64,000 bases of DNA from Natronoglomus mannanivorans (GTDB lineage: Archaea > Halobacteriota > Halobacteria > Halobacteriales > Natrialbaceae), in assembly GCA_025517485.1 (NCBI GenBank), contig JAOPKB010000001.1:719660-783659 (forward strand), written 5' to 3'. Numbering within the stretch: position 1 is the first letter of the stretch; every line of letters begins with the position of its first letter. Below, in pieces: positions 16,723-25,211 of this stretch. The position numbers and the translations under genes were made by a program. The notes beneath the pieces are model-generated. The model was given only the letters and a program-made list of their open reading frames with translations, was not told the origin of the DNA and did no database searches.

Positions 16723-18018
16723 ATGGAAGGAGACGCGCCCACGGCGACTGACGCTATCGGACGGCGAGACTACCTCCGCGCGAGTGCCACAGTCGTCGGA
16801 GGGAGCACACTCCTCTCGGGCTGTCTCGGGGAACTCGGTGGAATCCGCGCTGCTGGCGCGGACTCGAGCACCGACTGGCCGACGTTCGCGGGGGACGTCG
16901 GGAACACCGGAGCGACGGCCGCCGCAGGACCCAGTGCGGCGACCGAGCGCTGGTCCCTCGAGACGGGCCCGATCCTGACGACGCCGGCCGTCGTGGACGG
17001 TGTGGTGTACGTCGGTGTCCGTCGTTCCGGAGACGACAATACTGGCGACGACGGCGGTCGACTCTCGGCGTTCGACGCGGACACGGGAGAACGACAGTGG
17101 TCGTTCGACGTCGCCGAGTGGCTCTCCGGGTCACCGGCTGTCGTCGACGGCGTCGTCTACGCGGCCGGTCCGACCGTGGACGCCTCCGAGGACGGCGTCG
17201 AACAGGAAGACACGGATCATCGCGTGTACGCGATCGACACCGACGGCACGGAGCTGTGGACGGCCGACGTGGACGGGCCGGGAAGCGTGTCGCCGACGGT
17301 CGTCGACGGAACCGTCTACGTGGCGACGTGGCACGGCACCCACGCGCTCGAGGCCGAGACGGGCGACCAGCGATGGCACCACGGCCACGACCACGCGACC
17401 CACACGTGGGGTGGCCTAGCCGTCGTCGACGGAACGGTCTTCGTGGGAACCAGTACCGAGGCGTACGCCCTCGAGGCGACGACGGGTGACCTGCAGTGGC
17501 GGTACAGTCCGGACGACGAGCCGTCGAGAACGTGGGTCGCACCCGCAGTCGTAGACGGAACGGCCTATCTCGTCTCCGGTCGCGGTGAACTCGTCGCGCT
17601 CGACGCCGAAACGGGAGACGTGCAGTGGCGCGCCGACGCGTCGATGCCGACACAGACGCCCGTCGTCGCCGACGGGACGCTCTATGCGGGATTGCTGTCG
17701 GATTCCGCCCAGGAAGGAGGCCGTATCGTCGCTTTCGACACCGAGACGGGCGAGGAGCGATGGACGTTCCGGACGGACGAGCCCGGTGCCACAGTCGCCG
17801 TCGGCGGCGACACGGCCTACGTCCGCACGCTCGAGGGCGTCTATGCGCTCGACGTCGACGACGGTGAACCGCGATTGGACCGGGAGTTCGAGTCCACGTT
17901 TGGCCGTCCGTGGCAGGGAGCGGTCACCGAGGAAGTAACCTCGATGCCCGCGATCGCCGACGGCGCGCTCTTCGTCGGGAGCCCCAGCGGCGGCCTCTAC
18001 GCGATCGGCGAGGAGTAG
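16723..18018 (+). CDS. PQQ-type beta-propeller repeat lipoprotein
   Basis: The 431-residue product has a Tat-type signal (GRRDYLRASATVVGGSTLLS) and lipobox SGCLG. The rest is made of repeated PQQ-like blades of the form VVDGVVYVG...FDADTGERQWSF, each with a D-x-x-TG-x-x-x-W core: for example AETGDQRWHH, ATTGDLQWRY, AETGDVQWRA and TETGEERWTF. It should fold as a seven- or eight-bladed propeller anchored outside the membrane. Proteins of this kind may scaffold (like BamB) or act as dehydrogenases; without calcium and PQQ ligands visible I would not call an enzyme. The gene appears monocistronic. Confidence 0.88.
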   Translation: MEGDAPTATDAIGRRDYLRASATVVGGSTLLSGCLGELGGIRAAGADSSTDWPTFAGDVGNTGATAAAGPSAATERWSLETGPILTTPAVVDGVVYVGVRRSGDDNTGDDGGRLSAFDADTGERQWSFDVAEWLSGSPAVVDGVVYAAGPTVDASEDGVEQEDTDHRVYAIDTDGTELWTADVDGPGSVSPTVVDGTVYVATWHGTHALEAETGDQRWHHGHDHATHTWGGLAVVDGTVFVGTSTEAYALEATTGDLQWRYSPDDEPSRTWVAPAVVDGTAYLVSGRGELVALDAETGDVQWRADASMPTQTPVVADGTLYAGLLSDSAQEGGRIVAFDTETGEERWTFRTDEPGATVAVGGDTAYVRTLEGVYALDVDDGEPRLDREFESTFGRPWQGAVTEEVTSMPAIADGALFVGSPSGGLYAIGEE

Positions 18019-18070
18019 GAGACCGGTTTCACACCGTTTTGAGCACGCTGTTTCGTTCAGTCGACCGAAT

Positions 18071-18493
18071 TCACACCAGTGAGAGCGCTCGAGCGTACCA
18101 CACCGAACAGGCGACGACGGCGGCCGACAGCGCGAGGACGATCCAGCGATGGTACTCGAGCCACGCTGCTTCGCCGATGCTGGCGACGACGTTCTCGGGG
18201 ACGGTGACAGCCCAGACGAGGACGAACAGCGTGAGGACGAACCCGAGAACGAGCGTCAATCCGGCGACGTAGTCGGGTTGGGTTCGCAGCTCACGACCGG
18301 CCGCGAAGAGGACGATCGCGACGATCGCGAGCAACGAGAGGAACTGCGGCCCAGCGATCCCGTAGTCGTTGTAGTAGAGGTCGAACCCGGCCAGTTCGGC
18401 CTCGGAGAGGGCGACGTAGGGTGCGAACACGGCGAGAAGATACAGGACACAGGCGACGATACCGGCAGTCGGTGGACGCTGCTCGACGCGCAT
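18071..18493 (-). CDS. four-helix integral membrane protein
   Basis: Starting at ATG 18,493 the product is 140 residues with four hydrophobic segments (GIVACVLYLLAVFAPYVAL, FLSLLAIVAIVLFAAG, YVAGLTLVLGFVLTLFVLVW, and IVLALSAAVVACSVWYA). I know this as a haloarchaeal uncharacterised membrane family but cannot give a role. The longer upstream frame overlaps a plausible coiled-coil gene on the other strand and is rejected. Confidence 0.7.
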   Translation of the reverse strand: MRVEQRPPTAGIVACVLYLLAVFAPYVALSEAELAGFDLYYNDYGIAGPQFLSLLAIVAIVLFAAGRELRTQPDYVAGLTLVLGFVLTLFVLVWAVTVPENVVASIGEAAWLEYHRWIVLALSAAVVACSVWYARALSLV

Positions 18494-18643
18494 AGTCGTG
18501 GCGTCGAAGCGCGATTGTATAAGACCGACGGTCCTGCCGTGTGCCAGAGCGAAGTCGCAAGTACCCTCGAGACGCCGTGAGCGTCCGATTATTCCACCGA
18601 CGAGGAGAAAGACACAATTAGCTGGAGGAACCACCGCACACAC

Positions 18644-19012
18644 ATGGGACTCGGTAGTACGGCCAAGAAAATTCAGATGGTTTCCGACCGCGCCGAACAG
18701 ATGTACAAACAGGTCCAGGAGCTCCAACAACGGATCATTAGCCTCGAGGAGGAAGTCGACGACACCCACCAGACGGTCAACAAGATCGACCACCAGCTCT
18801 CCGATCAGCGGGAACTGTTGCTCGCGATCGCGGACGAGCACGGTATCGACGGCGAACAGATTCTCGCGGATGCGGCGATCGACGAGGCCGAAACTGCGGG
18901 CGAGGACGACGCTGAAGCTGCGGATAACGGCGCAAACGCCGAGGGAATCGATGAGGCAGAATCGACAGCTGACGCCGCCAACGACGAGGCGACGACGACC
19001 GAAACCGAGTGA
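18644..19012 (+). CDS. coiled-coil haloarchaeal protein (DUF5798-like)
   Basis: This 122-residue protein starts MGLGSTAKKIQMVSDRAEQM and forms a long helix with heptads (VQELQQRIISLEEEVDDTHQ, then VNKIDHQLSDQRELLLAI). The last 45 residues are a disordered acidic/alanine tail. The N-terminal block matches the haloarchaeal family I remember as DUF5798. No function is known; it probably oligomerises. It is followed after 70 bases by the cysteine synthase gene. Confidence 0.75.
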   Translation: MGLGSTAKKIQMVSDRAEQMYKQVQELQQRIISLEEEVDDTHQTVNKIDHQLSDQRELLLAIADEHGIDGEQILADAAIDEAETAGEDDAEAADNGANAEGIDEAESTADAANDEATTTETE

Positions 19013-19082
19013 CGATTCGACGAGCGTCGGCTGAACGGTTTCGACAAAAGAGCTAACAGTCGGGGCAACATTTGCCTACCCG

Positions 19083-20063
19083 ATGACCACCCACGAGCGA
19101 CCACTGGACTCCGTCCTCGAGACCGTGGGACAGACGCCGCTGGTCCGCGTTCACGACGCCCCACAGGGCGTCGCCGTCTACGCGAAACTCGAGTCGTTCA
19201 ATCCCGGCGCGAGCATCAAGGATCGCATCGGGACCTACATGCTCGAACGGATGCTCGAGCGGGGCGATATAGCGCCCGGCGGGACGGTGATCGAACCGAC
19301 CGCGGGGAACACGGGGATCGGGTTCGCGATCGCGGCCGGACAGCTCGGCGTGGACGCGATCTTCGTCGTTCCCGAGCGGTTCAGCGTCGAGAAACAGCAG
19401 TTGATGTCCGCGCTGGGGGCCGAGATCATCAACACGCCGACCGACGACGGGATGGACGGCGCGATCGAGCGCGCCCACGACCTCGCCGAGGAACTGGATG
19501 ACGCGGTCGTTCCCCAGCAGTTCTCGAACCCCCTCAACACGGAAGCCCACTACGAGACGACCGGCCCGGAGATCTACGAGGCCCTCGACGGCGAGGTCGG
19601 TGCCGTCGTCGCCGGCTGTGGGACGGCGGGGACGCTCATGGGAATCGCACGCTACGCACGCGAGCAAAACGACGAAACGTTCGTCGCCGGCGTCGAACCC
19701 GAAGGGTCACTGTACGGCGAATTTCTGGGCGAGGACCGCACTGAAGGCGAGTACAAGATCGAGGGGATCGGCACCCACAACGTCGAGACCAACGAACTGT
19801 TCGAACCGGATCTCGTCGACGACGTCTACGCGGTCTCGGATCGGGCCGCCCACGACGAACTCCGCCGGCTCGCCCGCGAGGAGGGACACCTCGTCGCCTC
19901 GAGTGCGGCGGCAGCGAGCGTCGCCGCGAAACACGTCGCCAGCGGGATCGACTCGGGCGAGATCGACGCACCTCACGAGACCGTCGTGACGGTGTTTCCC
20001 GACTCGAGCGAGCGGTATCTGTCGAAGGGCATCTATCGGTCGTTCGAAGAGTGGGAGGGCTGA
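19083..20063 (+). CDS. PLP-dependent cysteine synthase family protein
   Basis: The 326-residue product is a fold-type II PLP enzyme of the cysteine synthase/cystathionine beta-synthase group. Seen are the PLP-lysine motif NPGASIKDRIG (K about residue 44), the substrate loop PTAGNTGIGFAIAAG, QFSNPLNTEAHYETTGPEI, and the phosphate loop GCGTAGTLMGIARYAREQ. It would combine O-acetyl- or O-phosphoserine with sulfide to make cysteine, or act in a related beta-replacement. The C-terminal AASVAAKHVASGIDSGEIDA is typical. No second sulfur gene is adjacent, so the exact substrate is open. Confidence 0.88.
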   Translation: MTTHERPLDSVLETVGQTPLVRVHDAPQGVAVYAKLESFNPGASIKDRIGTYMLERMLERGDIAPGGTVIEPTAGNTGIGFAIAAGQLGVDAIFVVPERFSVEKQQLMSALGAEIINTPTDDGMDGAIERAHDLAEELDDAVVPQQFSNPLNTEAHYETTGPEIYEALDGEVGAVVAGCGTAGTLMGIARYAREQNDETFVAGVEPEGSLYGEFLGEDRTEGEYKIEGIGTHNVETNELFEPDLVDDVYAVSDRAAHDELRRLAREEGHLVASSAAAASVAAKHVASGIDSGEIDAPHETVVTVFPDSSERYLSKGIYRSFEEWEG

Positions 20064-20102
20064 GCGGCCGGCGTCTCTCCCACAGTCTTCCGGCTCCACA
20101 GG

Positions 20103-20513
20103 TCACGCGACCAACCGCCGATGTTCGACTTTTATGCACCGATCCTGAACGACCGTTTTTCCGGCGTCCTCGGCTCGAGTGGCGGCCTCGTCGTCGACGA
20201 TCCCCAGTTGCGTCCAGACGACGTCGACGTCGTCGCGCTCGAGCGCTTCGTCGACGATCCCGCTCACCTCCTCGCTCGGGCGGAAGACACAGACGACGTC
20301 GATGCGTTCGTCGACGTCGGAGAGCGAATCCGCCGCCGGACGGTCGAAGATCTCGTCGGCGAAGGGATTGACCGGAATCACGTCGTAGCCGTGCTCGAGG
20401 AGATATTTCGGGACGCCGTGGGCAGCCTTTCCGGGGGTACTCGAACAGCCGACGACCGCGATCGTCCGCCGATTCAGAATCTCTCGGAGCGTCTCGTCGT
20501 CTTCGACTGGCAT
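20103..20513 (-). CDS. CoA-binding domain protein (YccU-like)
   Basis: A 136-residue Rossmann-type protein beginning MPVEDDETLREIL. Signatures are RTIAVVGCSSTPGKAAHGVP, HGYDVIPVNPFADEIFDRPA, IDVVCVFRPSEEVSGIVDEA, WTQLGIVDDEAATRAEDAGK and VVQDRCIKVEHRR, which define the stand-alone CoA-binding domain family. The molecular role is unknown in archaea. It is convergent with the cysteine synthase gene at a distance of 39 bases. Confidence 0.88.
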   Translation of the reverse strand: MPVEDDETLREILNRRTIAVVGCSSTPGKAAHGVPKYLLEHGYDVIPVNPFADEIFDRPAADSLSDVDERIDVVCVFRPSEEVSGIVDEALERDDVDVVWTQLGIVDDEAATRAEDAGKTVVQDRCIKVEHRRLVA

Positions 20514-20659
20514 GGCTGCTCGTACACGATAGATCGGGATAACGGTGGCCGTCCTAACAACGGTGGATCGGGGCGACCGCACCAGTCGCGATTCGGGGGA
20601 GAGCAGAGACGGGGGAACACGACCACCACAGTTACGCAGACGCGATCCGTTCACCGGCT

Positions 20660-21499
20660 ATGAGCGTCCCAACAGTCACACTACAGAGCGACGAGACGAT
20701 GCCGGTCGTCGGCTTCGGCACGGGGGGTCTCGATGGGGACCCACTCATCGATGCGATCCACACCGCCATCGAAACGGGGTATACGCGCTTCGACACCGCC
20801 GAAGGCTACGGGAACGAGTCCGCGGTCGGAGATGCAGTGGCCGAATACGACCGCGACGACCTCTTTCTCACGTCGAAGGTACTTCCGTCGAACCTCGCCT
20901 ACGAGAGCGTCATCGAGGCGTGCAACGCCTCGCTCGAGCGACTGGGAACCGACTACCTCGATCTCTACCTGATCCACTGGCCCAACCCGGCGATCTCACT
21001 GCGCGAGACGCTGTCGGCGATGGCAACCCTTCACGAGGAGGGCCTGATCCGTAGCGTCGGCGTCTCGAACTGCAGCGCCTACCAGCTGAGTTGTGCCCAG
21101 CACGTCTCGGACGTGCCGATCGCGGTCAACCAGATCGAATTCCACCCGTGGCGACGGCAATCGGCGGTCGTCGACTACTGTCAGAAGACGGACGTCGTCG
21201 TCGACGCTGCAGCGCCACTCGCCCGGACGGAGGTGTTCGAGGAGTCGACCGTCCAGGCGCTCGCCGAGACGTACGATCGGACGCCCGCACAAATCGTCCT
21301 CCGGTGGGCACTCGAGAACGACGTCACCGTGATCCCGCACTCGACCGCCCCGGAACACGTCCGGGAGAATCTGGCACTGTTCGACTGGGACCTCTCCGAG
21401 GAAGATCGCCGGCGACTCGACGAACTCGACCGAGATCACTCCGTCTACAATCTCTCGCCGACAGACTGGACGGACGACACGTTCGGGATCTCCCGGTAG
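20660..21499 (+). CDS. aldo/keto reductase
   Basis: The 279-residue product has the AKR (beta/alpha)8 signatures: MPVVGFGTGGLDGDPLIDAI, GYTRFDTAEGYGNESAVGDA (catalytic Asp and Tyr), FLTSKVLPSNLAYESVIEAC (catalytic Lys), YLDLYLIHWPNP (catalytic His), and PAQIVLRWALENDVTVIPHS near the NADPH site. It would reduce carbonyls with NADPH. It is divergent from the CoA-binding gene with 146 bases between. The substrate is not known. Confidence 0.92.
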   Translation: MSVPTVTLQSDETMPVVGFGTGGLDGDPLIDAIHTAIETGYTRFDTAEGYGNESAVGDAVAEYDRDDLFLTSKVLPSNLAYESVIEACNASLERLGTDYLDLYLIHWPNPAISLRETLSAMATLHEEGLIRSVGVSNCSAYQLSCAQHVSDVPIAVNQIEFHPWRRQSAVVDYCQKTDVVVDAAAPLARTEVFEESTVQALAETYDRTPAQIVLRWALENDVTVIPHSTAPEHVRENLALFDWDLSEEDRRRLDELDRDHSVYNLSPTDWTDDTFGISR

Positions 21500-21626
21500 T
21501 ACAGCGCAGAAACGACGTCTACAGATGTCTGAACCCCGACTGTGTTCGTCGTGATCGAAGCCACGAGAAAGAGAGACCGATCTCGAGGAGGAGAGACGGC
21601 AGTCACAACCCCAGTACACGCGCCAC

Positions 21627-22256
21627 TCACGAAGAGAAGCCGGCGGTCCGAATCTTCGGTTCCGACCCCTCGCCCTCTTCGACCTCGATGATGGCGTCGA
21701 ACAGCTGTTTGAGCGTGTTCATCGTCTGGTCGTCGTGGGCAGTCGAGTCGATCACGTAAATCCCGAGGGCGTCGGCGCTCTGGACGCGGCCGGTGAAAAC
21801 GTGGAGGAACCGAAAGACGGTCTGGAGGTTCGAGTACATCAACAGCGTCGAGACGGAGTGGAGCATGATTCGGTTCTGTGAGAGTCCACGAACCTCGTAG
21901 AACTCCTGGAGGAACTCGGAGAGTTTGATTCCGATTCCGGTCATGTCGACCGGCGACGACGCGTACTTGATCCGCGGGTCGTCCTCGACCGACCCGATCC
22001 CTCGCTGCTTGGTAACACAGTCGACGATCCCGACGCTCACGTCGTCTGCGTCACCGACGACACCGGTAAACTCCGAGAGAACCTTGTCAGCGCTGTCTTT
22101 CGTCGTGACGATGATCGTTCCGTCACCGCGCTGAGCACCGCTGGCGAGGACGTCGAGGGCGATCTTTCGTTTCCCCGTCAGTGGCGGACCTGCGACGAGA
22201 ACGTTGGTCCCGGGATCGATTTCAGTGTCCGGAAGGACATCTGCAAGGTCATACAT
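21627..22256 (-). CDS. RecA-superfamily (KaiC/RadA-like) ATPase, haloarchaeal
   Basis: The 209-residue protein has a Walker A (GPPLTGKRKIALDVLASG), GDGTIIVTTKDSADKVLSEF after strand two, and a Walker-B-like hydrophobic strand with ALGIYVIDSTAHDD. It has no second ATPase domain and ends with a short acidic tail. The layout resembles haloarchaeal RAD55/KaiC-like single-domain ATPases (HTR-like) thought to act in signalling or regulation. Function is inferred from fold only. It is followed, across 250 bases, by the prenyltransferase gene. Confidence 0.8.
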   Translation of the reverse strand: MYDLADVLPDTEIDPGTNVLVAGPPLTGKRKIALDVLASGAQRGDGTIIVTTKDSADKVLSEFTGVVGDADDVSVGIVDCVTKQRGIGSVEDDPRIKYASSPVDMTGIGIKLSEFLQEFYEVRGLSQNRIMLHSVSTLLMYSNLQTVFRFLHVFTGRVQSADALGIYVIDSTAHDDQTMNTLKQLFDAIIEVEEGEGSEPKIRTAGFSS

Positions 22257-22507
22257 GCCAGATACTCACATTCATTCCCAGTTCAGTCCATGGACAACTG
22301 TGACTGGGGCCGTATCTACTCCGACGTTGGTATGAGAATACAGTAACCAGTTTATATTCCTTTTGATTACACACCCTCGCGGAGACGACAGTTCAAATAC
22401 GTGTGGCGTCGGTTCTGGTCGGAAGCTGACAGACGAGACGCCTCGAGACGAGTACGTAACAACTCGACGTCCCGGCTGCCACCGGCGGACACGGTTCGAC
22501 TGGCCGC

Positions 22508-23377
22508 TCACAGCGAAACCGCGATCGGGACTGCGACCTCGAGTGCGAGCCGTCCGACGATAAACGAAAGCGCCGCGAGGAACATCCCGTACTTCAGGTG
22601 CTCCTGACTCGCCGTCGGATCCTCGAACCCCTCGTAGGCCGCGTAGAGCATGACGAGGTTCGCCGGCACGACGACCACGAGATATGCGACGCCGAAGTCC
22701 CCGAGCACGAACGGAACTGGACTCGCGAGCACCGCGACGACGAGGAGTGCAGTCCCCACGAGCAGCGCCGGGCGTTCCCCGATCGCGATCGGAAGCGTGT
22801 TCAACCCTTCCTCGCGGTCGCCCTCGACGTCCTCGACGTCCTTGATGATCTCGCGGGTGAGCGTCGACAGCGCCGCCAGCAGGAACAGGACGAACGCCGT
22901 CTCGAGGTTCCCGCCGACCGCCGCCGCGCCGAACAGGAAGGTACTCCCGCCGAGATAGGCCACGACCGCGTTTCCGACGCCGGGGAGACCCTTGAACAGT
23001 TTCGTGTAGGCGACGAGTGCGAGCAGGTTGATCACGGCGATCGCGATCGCCAACCACGGTAACAGCAACGCGAGTGCGGTCGCGAGCGCGAAGAGGACGA
23101 CGCTGAACGCGAGCGCCCCTCGCGGACTGACCGCGCCTCGAGGAATCGCCCGATCCGGCTGATTGATCCGGTCGATTTCCCGATCGAAGTAGTCGTTGAT
23201 GGCCATCCCCGCAGCGGTCGCGAAGACGGTCGCGCCGACCGCCGCGGCGACCATCAGCGGCGCATCGCCGATGCCACCAGCGACGAACGCGCCAATAAAC
23301 GTCAGTACGCCGGCCGCGACCGAATTCACCGGTCGCGTCAACTCGAGTCCCCCGCGTACGGTCTCGCCCGCAGTCAT
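22508..23377 (-). CDS. UbiA-family prenyltransferase, probable digeranylgeranylglyceryl phosphate synthase
   Basis: The 289-residue polytopic protein has the UbiA motif for Mg-prenyl diphosphate: AINDYFDREIDRINQPDRAI, and a second aspartate-rich site DVEDVEGDREEGLNTLPIAI. The N-terminal GLELTRPVNSVAAGVLTFIG and PRGAVSPRGAL match archaeal geranylgeranylglycerol-phosphate geranylgeranyltransferase, which adds the second C20 chain in archaeal ether-lipid synthesis. Nine hydrophobic stretches are visible. The alternative is a menaquinone-type UbiA, but the ND-FDRE-DRINQPDR form and residue count fit the lipid enzyme best. Confidence 0.87.
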   Translation of the reverse strand: MTAGETVRGGLELTRPVNSVAAGVLTFIGAFVAGGIGDAPLMVAAAVGATVFATAAGMAINDYFDREIDRINQPDRAIPRGAVSPRGALAFSVVLFALATALALLLPWLAIAIAVINLLALVAYTKLFKGLPGVGNAVVAYLGGSTFLFGAAAVGGNLETAFVLFLLAALSTLTREIIKDVEDVEGDREEGLNTLPIAIGERPALLVGTALLVVAVLASPVPFVLGDFGVAYLVVVVPANLVMLYAAYEGFEDPTASQEHLKYGMFLAALSFIVGRLALEVAVPIAVSL

Positions 23378-23506
23378 GCTCTGGAGTGTTCAGTCGCCGG
23401 CTATAAACGGTGCGATACGGCTGTCTGTCAGGCAGGCTTGACTGTACAGGAAGAGAACGGTCCGAGAACGGACTGGGACGGGGATAGCAACGGGGCCGGA
23501 AACGAC

Positions 23507-23698
23507 CTAGCGCCACGCCTCGAGGTCACAGAGGACGTTGGCGTCGACCGAGAGCCACCGCGTCAGCTGTTCGTCACCGGTGGTCTCGACCGGGACGACC
23601 GTCCAGATCTCCCCGTCGTCGGTGAGCAACTCGAGTCGGATGTCGGGTCTGCGCTGTTCGTCGTCGGTGTGTCCAACTGGAGTTTCGGCGGTCGTCAT
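23507..23698 (-). CDS. small haloarchaeal DUF7511-like protein
   Basis: A 63-residue protein starting at ATG 23,698. The core IRLELLTDDGEIWTVVPVET, followed by LTRWLSVDANVLCDLEAWR, matches a widespread haloarchaeal family of unknown function (DUF7511, as I recall). Longer in-frame extension upstream is low-complexity and crosses into the tRNA gene, so it is rejected. Confidence 0.75.
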   Translation of the reverse strand: MTTAETPVGHTDDEQRRPDIRLELLTDDGEIWTVVPVETTGDEQLTRWLSVDANVLCDLEAWR

Positions 23699-23855
23699 AG
23701 TACAGTCGAAGAGAGGAGCGGTGGTATAAAGAGCCAGTGTGGTGATTTTCAGTGGTCGGGAATCTGCGATTGTAAGTGAGCGCGAAGGGGAACGACTCGA
23801 GGAGAGACGAGAGGGGCCGTGATAGCGTGGACCGTAACGGACGGAAATCGAGCGG

Positions 23856-23862
23856 TTTATAC
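23856..23862 (+). promoter_or_regulatory. TATA box of tRNA-Arg
   Basis: TTTATAC lies 28-34 bases upstream of the tRNA, the canonical distance for archaeal transcription. Confidence 0.65.
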
Positions 23863-23889
23863 GACGGCGCCGGAAACAAAATGTTGCGA

Positions 23890-23964
23890 GGGCGCTTAGC
23901 TCAGTCTGGACAGAGTGCTTGGCTTCGGACCAAGTTGTCGCGGGTTCAAATCCTGCAGCGCCCA
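23890..23964 (+). tRNA. tRNA-Arg (anticodon TCG)
   Basis: The 75-nt sequence folds as a cloverleaf. The acceptor stem is GGGCGCT paired with AGCGCCC with discriminator A. The D-arm contains AGCTCAGTCTGGACAGAG. The anticodon stem CTTGG/CCAAG encloses the loop CTTCGGA with anticodon TCG, which reads arginine CGA. The T-arm is GCGGG-TTCAAAT-CCTGC. CCA is not encoded. A tyrosine integrase gene starts 137 bases downstream, so this tRNA is the probable attachment gene of the mobile region that follows. Confidence 0.97.
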
Positions 23965-23987
23965 TCTGAAATAAACTCTCTTAGCAT

Positions 23988-24030
23988 CCAACAGACGTAG
24001 AGGCTTCGCTTAAGTCAGTCTGTCTGTTGG
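23988..24030. repeat. 9-bp perfect inverted repeat between tRNA and integrase
   Basis: CCAACAGAC at 23,988-23,996 and GTCTGTTGG at 24,022-24,030 are perfect inverse copies separated by 25 bases. They lie in the leader between tRNA-Arg and the integrase gene. They could bind integrase or an excision factor, or form an RNA hairpin. Role unproven. Confidence 0.6.
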
Positions 24031-24101
24031 GGCAGGTGAGTTGAAGTCCCGACGACTTGCACCCCGTTCTCGGCCGGTGGTTCGCTAGAGCCAAACGAAC
24101 C

Positions 24102-25121
24102 ATGGAAGACATCGAACCCACCGAAGCCGTCCAGATGTATATCGCGGACAAGCAACCCGAACTCGCCCAATCAACGGTCTATTCACATAAGTCGCGCTTA
24201 TCACACTTCACCGAGTGGTGCGCGGGCGACGGTAGCATCAAGTACCTCTCGGAACTGGATCCGATCGACTGCCATCGGTACAAACTCTGGAGACGAGACG
24301 AGCACGACATCAACAACGTCACTCTCAAGACCCAACTCGATACACTTCGTGTGTTTCTCCGCTGGGCAGATAGGTCACTTAATGCAGCGAAGAACGACAT
24401 CAGTGAGGCCGTCCTATCGCCGGCCCTCAACGATGGAGAGAATGAACGCGACGTGATGCTCGATCCAGAAGCCGCGCAAGCAGTCCTCGACCACCTGGAG
24501 AAGTACGAGTATGCCAGCACCGACCACCTTACAATGCTTCTTTTGATCCGGTGCATCTTTCGTCGAGGCGCGTTGCGCGCGATCGACCTTGACGACTGTA
24601 AACTCGATACTGATACGCCCGTCATCGAAGTCGAGCACCGACCCGAGACGGAGACACCGCTGAAGAACCAACACGATGGAGAACGTGTCGTCGCTCTCAA
24701 ACAGGAAACACGTGACGTCGTTAACGACTTCATCGACACTAATCGGCACGACGTCACCGATGATAGCGGACGTGACGCGCTCATCACTACAGCACAAGGC
24801 CGGGCACACGCGCAGACGATCCAAGCGACTGCGTATGCGAATACACGCCCATGTGCTGTAGGACAAGAGTGCCCACATGGAAGGGATATCGAGATGTGTG
24901 ACGCCGCACAGAACCGACAAATCGCGTACGAGTGCCCCAGTAGTGTGAGTCCCCATGCGATCAGAAGAGGGGCGATCACCCATTGGCTACAGAACGATGT
25001 CCCAAAACACGTCGTAAGCGACAGGAGTGATGTCCAAGTTGATACTTTGGAAAAACACTACGACCAGAGATCGGAAAGAGCCAAAGCAGAGCAACGTCGG
25101 AGGTACCTAGACAACGTGTAG
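24102..25121 (+). CDS. tyrosine-type site-specific integrase
   Basis: Starting at ATG 24,102, which follows the in-frame unlikely leader, the product is 339 residues. It has an N-terminal SAM-like core-binding domain (PELAQSTVYSHKSRLSHFTE) and a catalytic domain with the Arg of RCIFRRGALRAIDLDD (about 150), the H-x-x-R of SVSPHAIRRGAITHWL (about 283) and the nucleophile Tyr of LEKHYDQRS (about 320). A cluster of Cys/His (ECPHGRDIEMCDAAQNRQIA) around 260-280 is common in haloarchaeal integrases. It should integrate and excise DNA at the adjacent tRNA-Arg. Composition is lower in GC than the flank, marking the start of a mobile region. Confidence 0.93.
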   Translation: MEDIEPTEAVQMYIADKQPELAQSTVYSHKSRLSHFTEWCAGDGSIKYLSELDPIDCHRYKLWRRDEHDINNVTLKTQLDTLRVFLRWADRSLNAAKNDISEAVLSPALNDGENERDVMLDPEAAQAVLDHLEKYEYASTDHLTMLLLIRCIFRRGALRAIDLDDCKLDTDTPVIEVEHRPETETPLKNQHDGERVVALKQETRDVVNDFIDTNRHDVTDDSGRDALITTAQGRAHAQTIQATAYANTRPCAVGQECPHGRDIEMCDAAQNRQIAYECPSSVSPHAIRRGAITHWLQNDVPKHVVSDRSDVQVDTLEKHYDQRSERAKAEQRRRYLDNV

Positions 25122-25211
25122 GTGCTACTGGTCTACTGACGTACTGATGAGCCTACAGCTAACCCGCTCATCAGTCGAGGACTGACCGAACCCCTTTATC
25201 CAATTCTACTC

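Noticed and set aside
22272..23516. 414-residue leftward frame over the UbiA-family gene
   Set aside because: Arg-rich shadow in another frame of a clear prenyltransferase gene.
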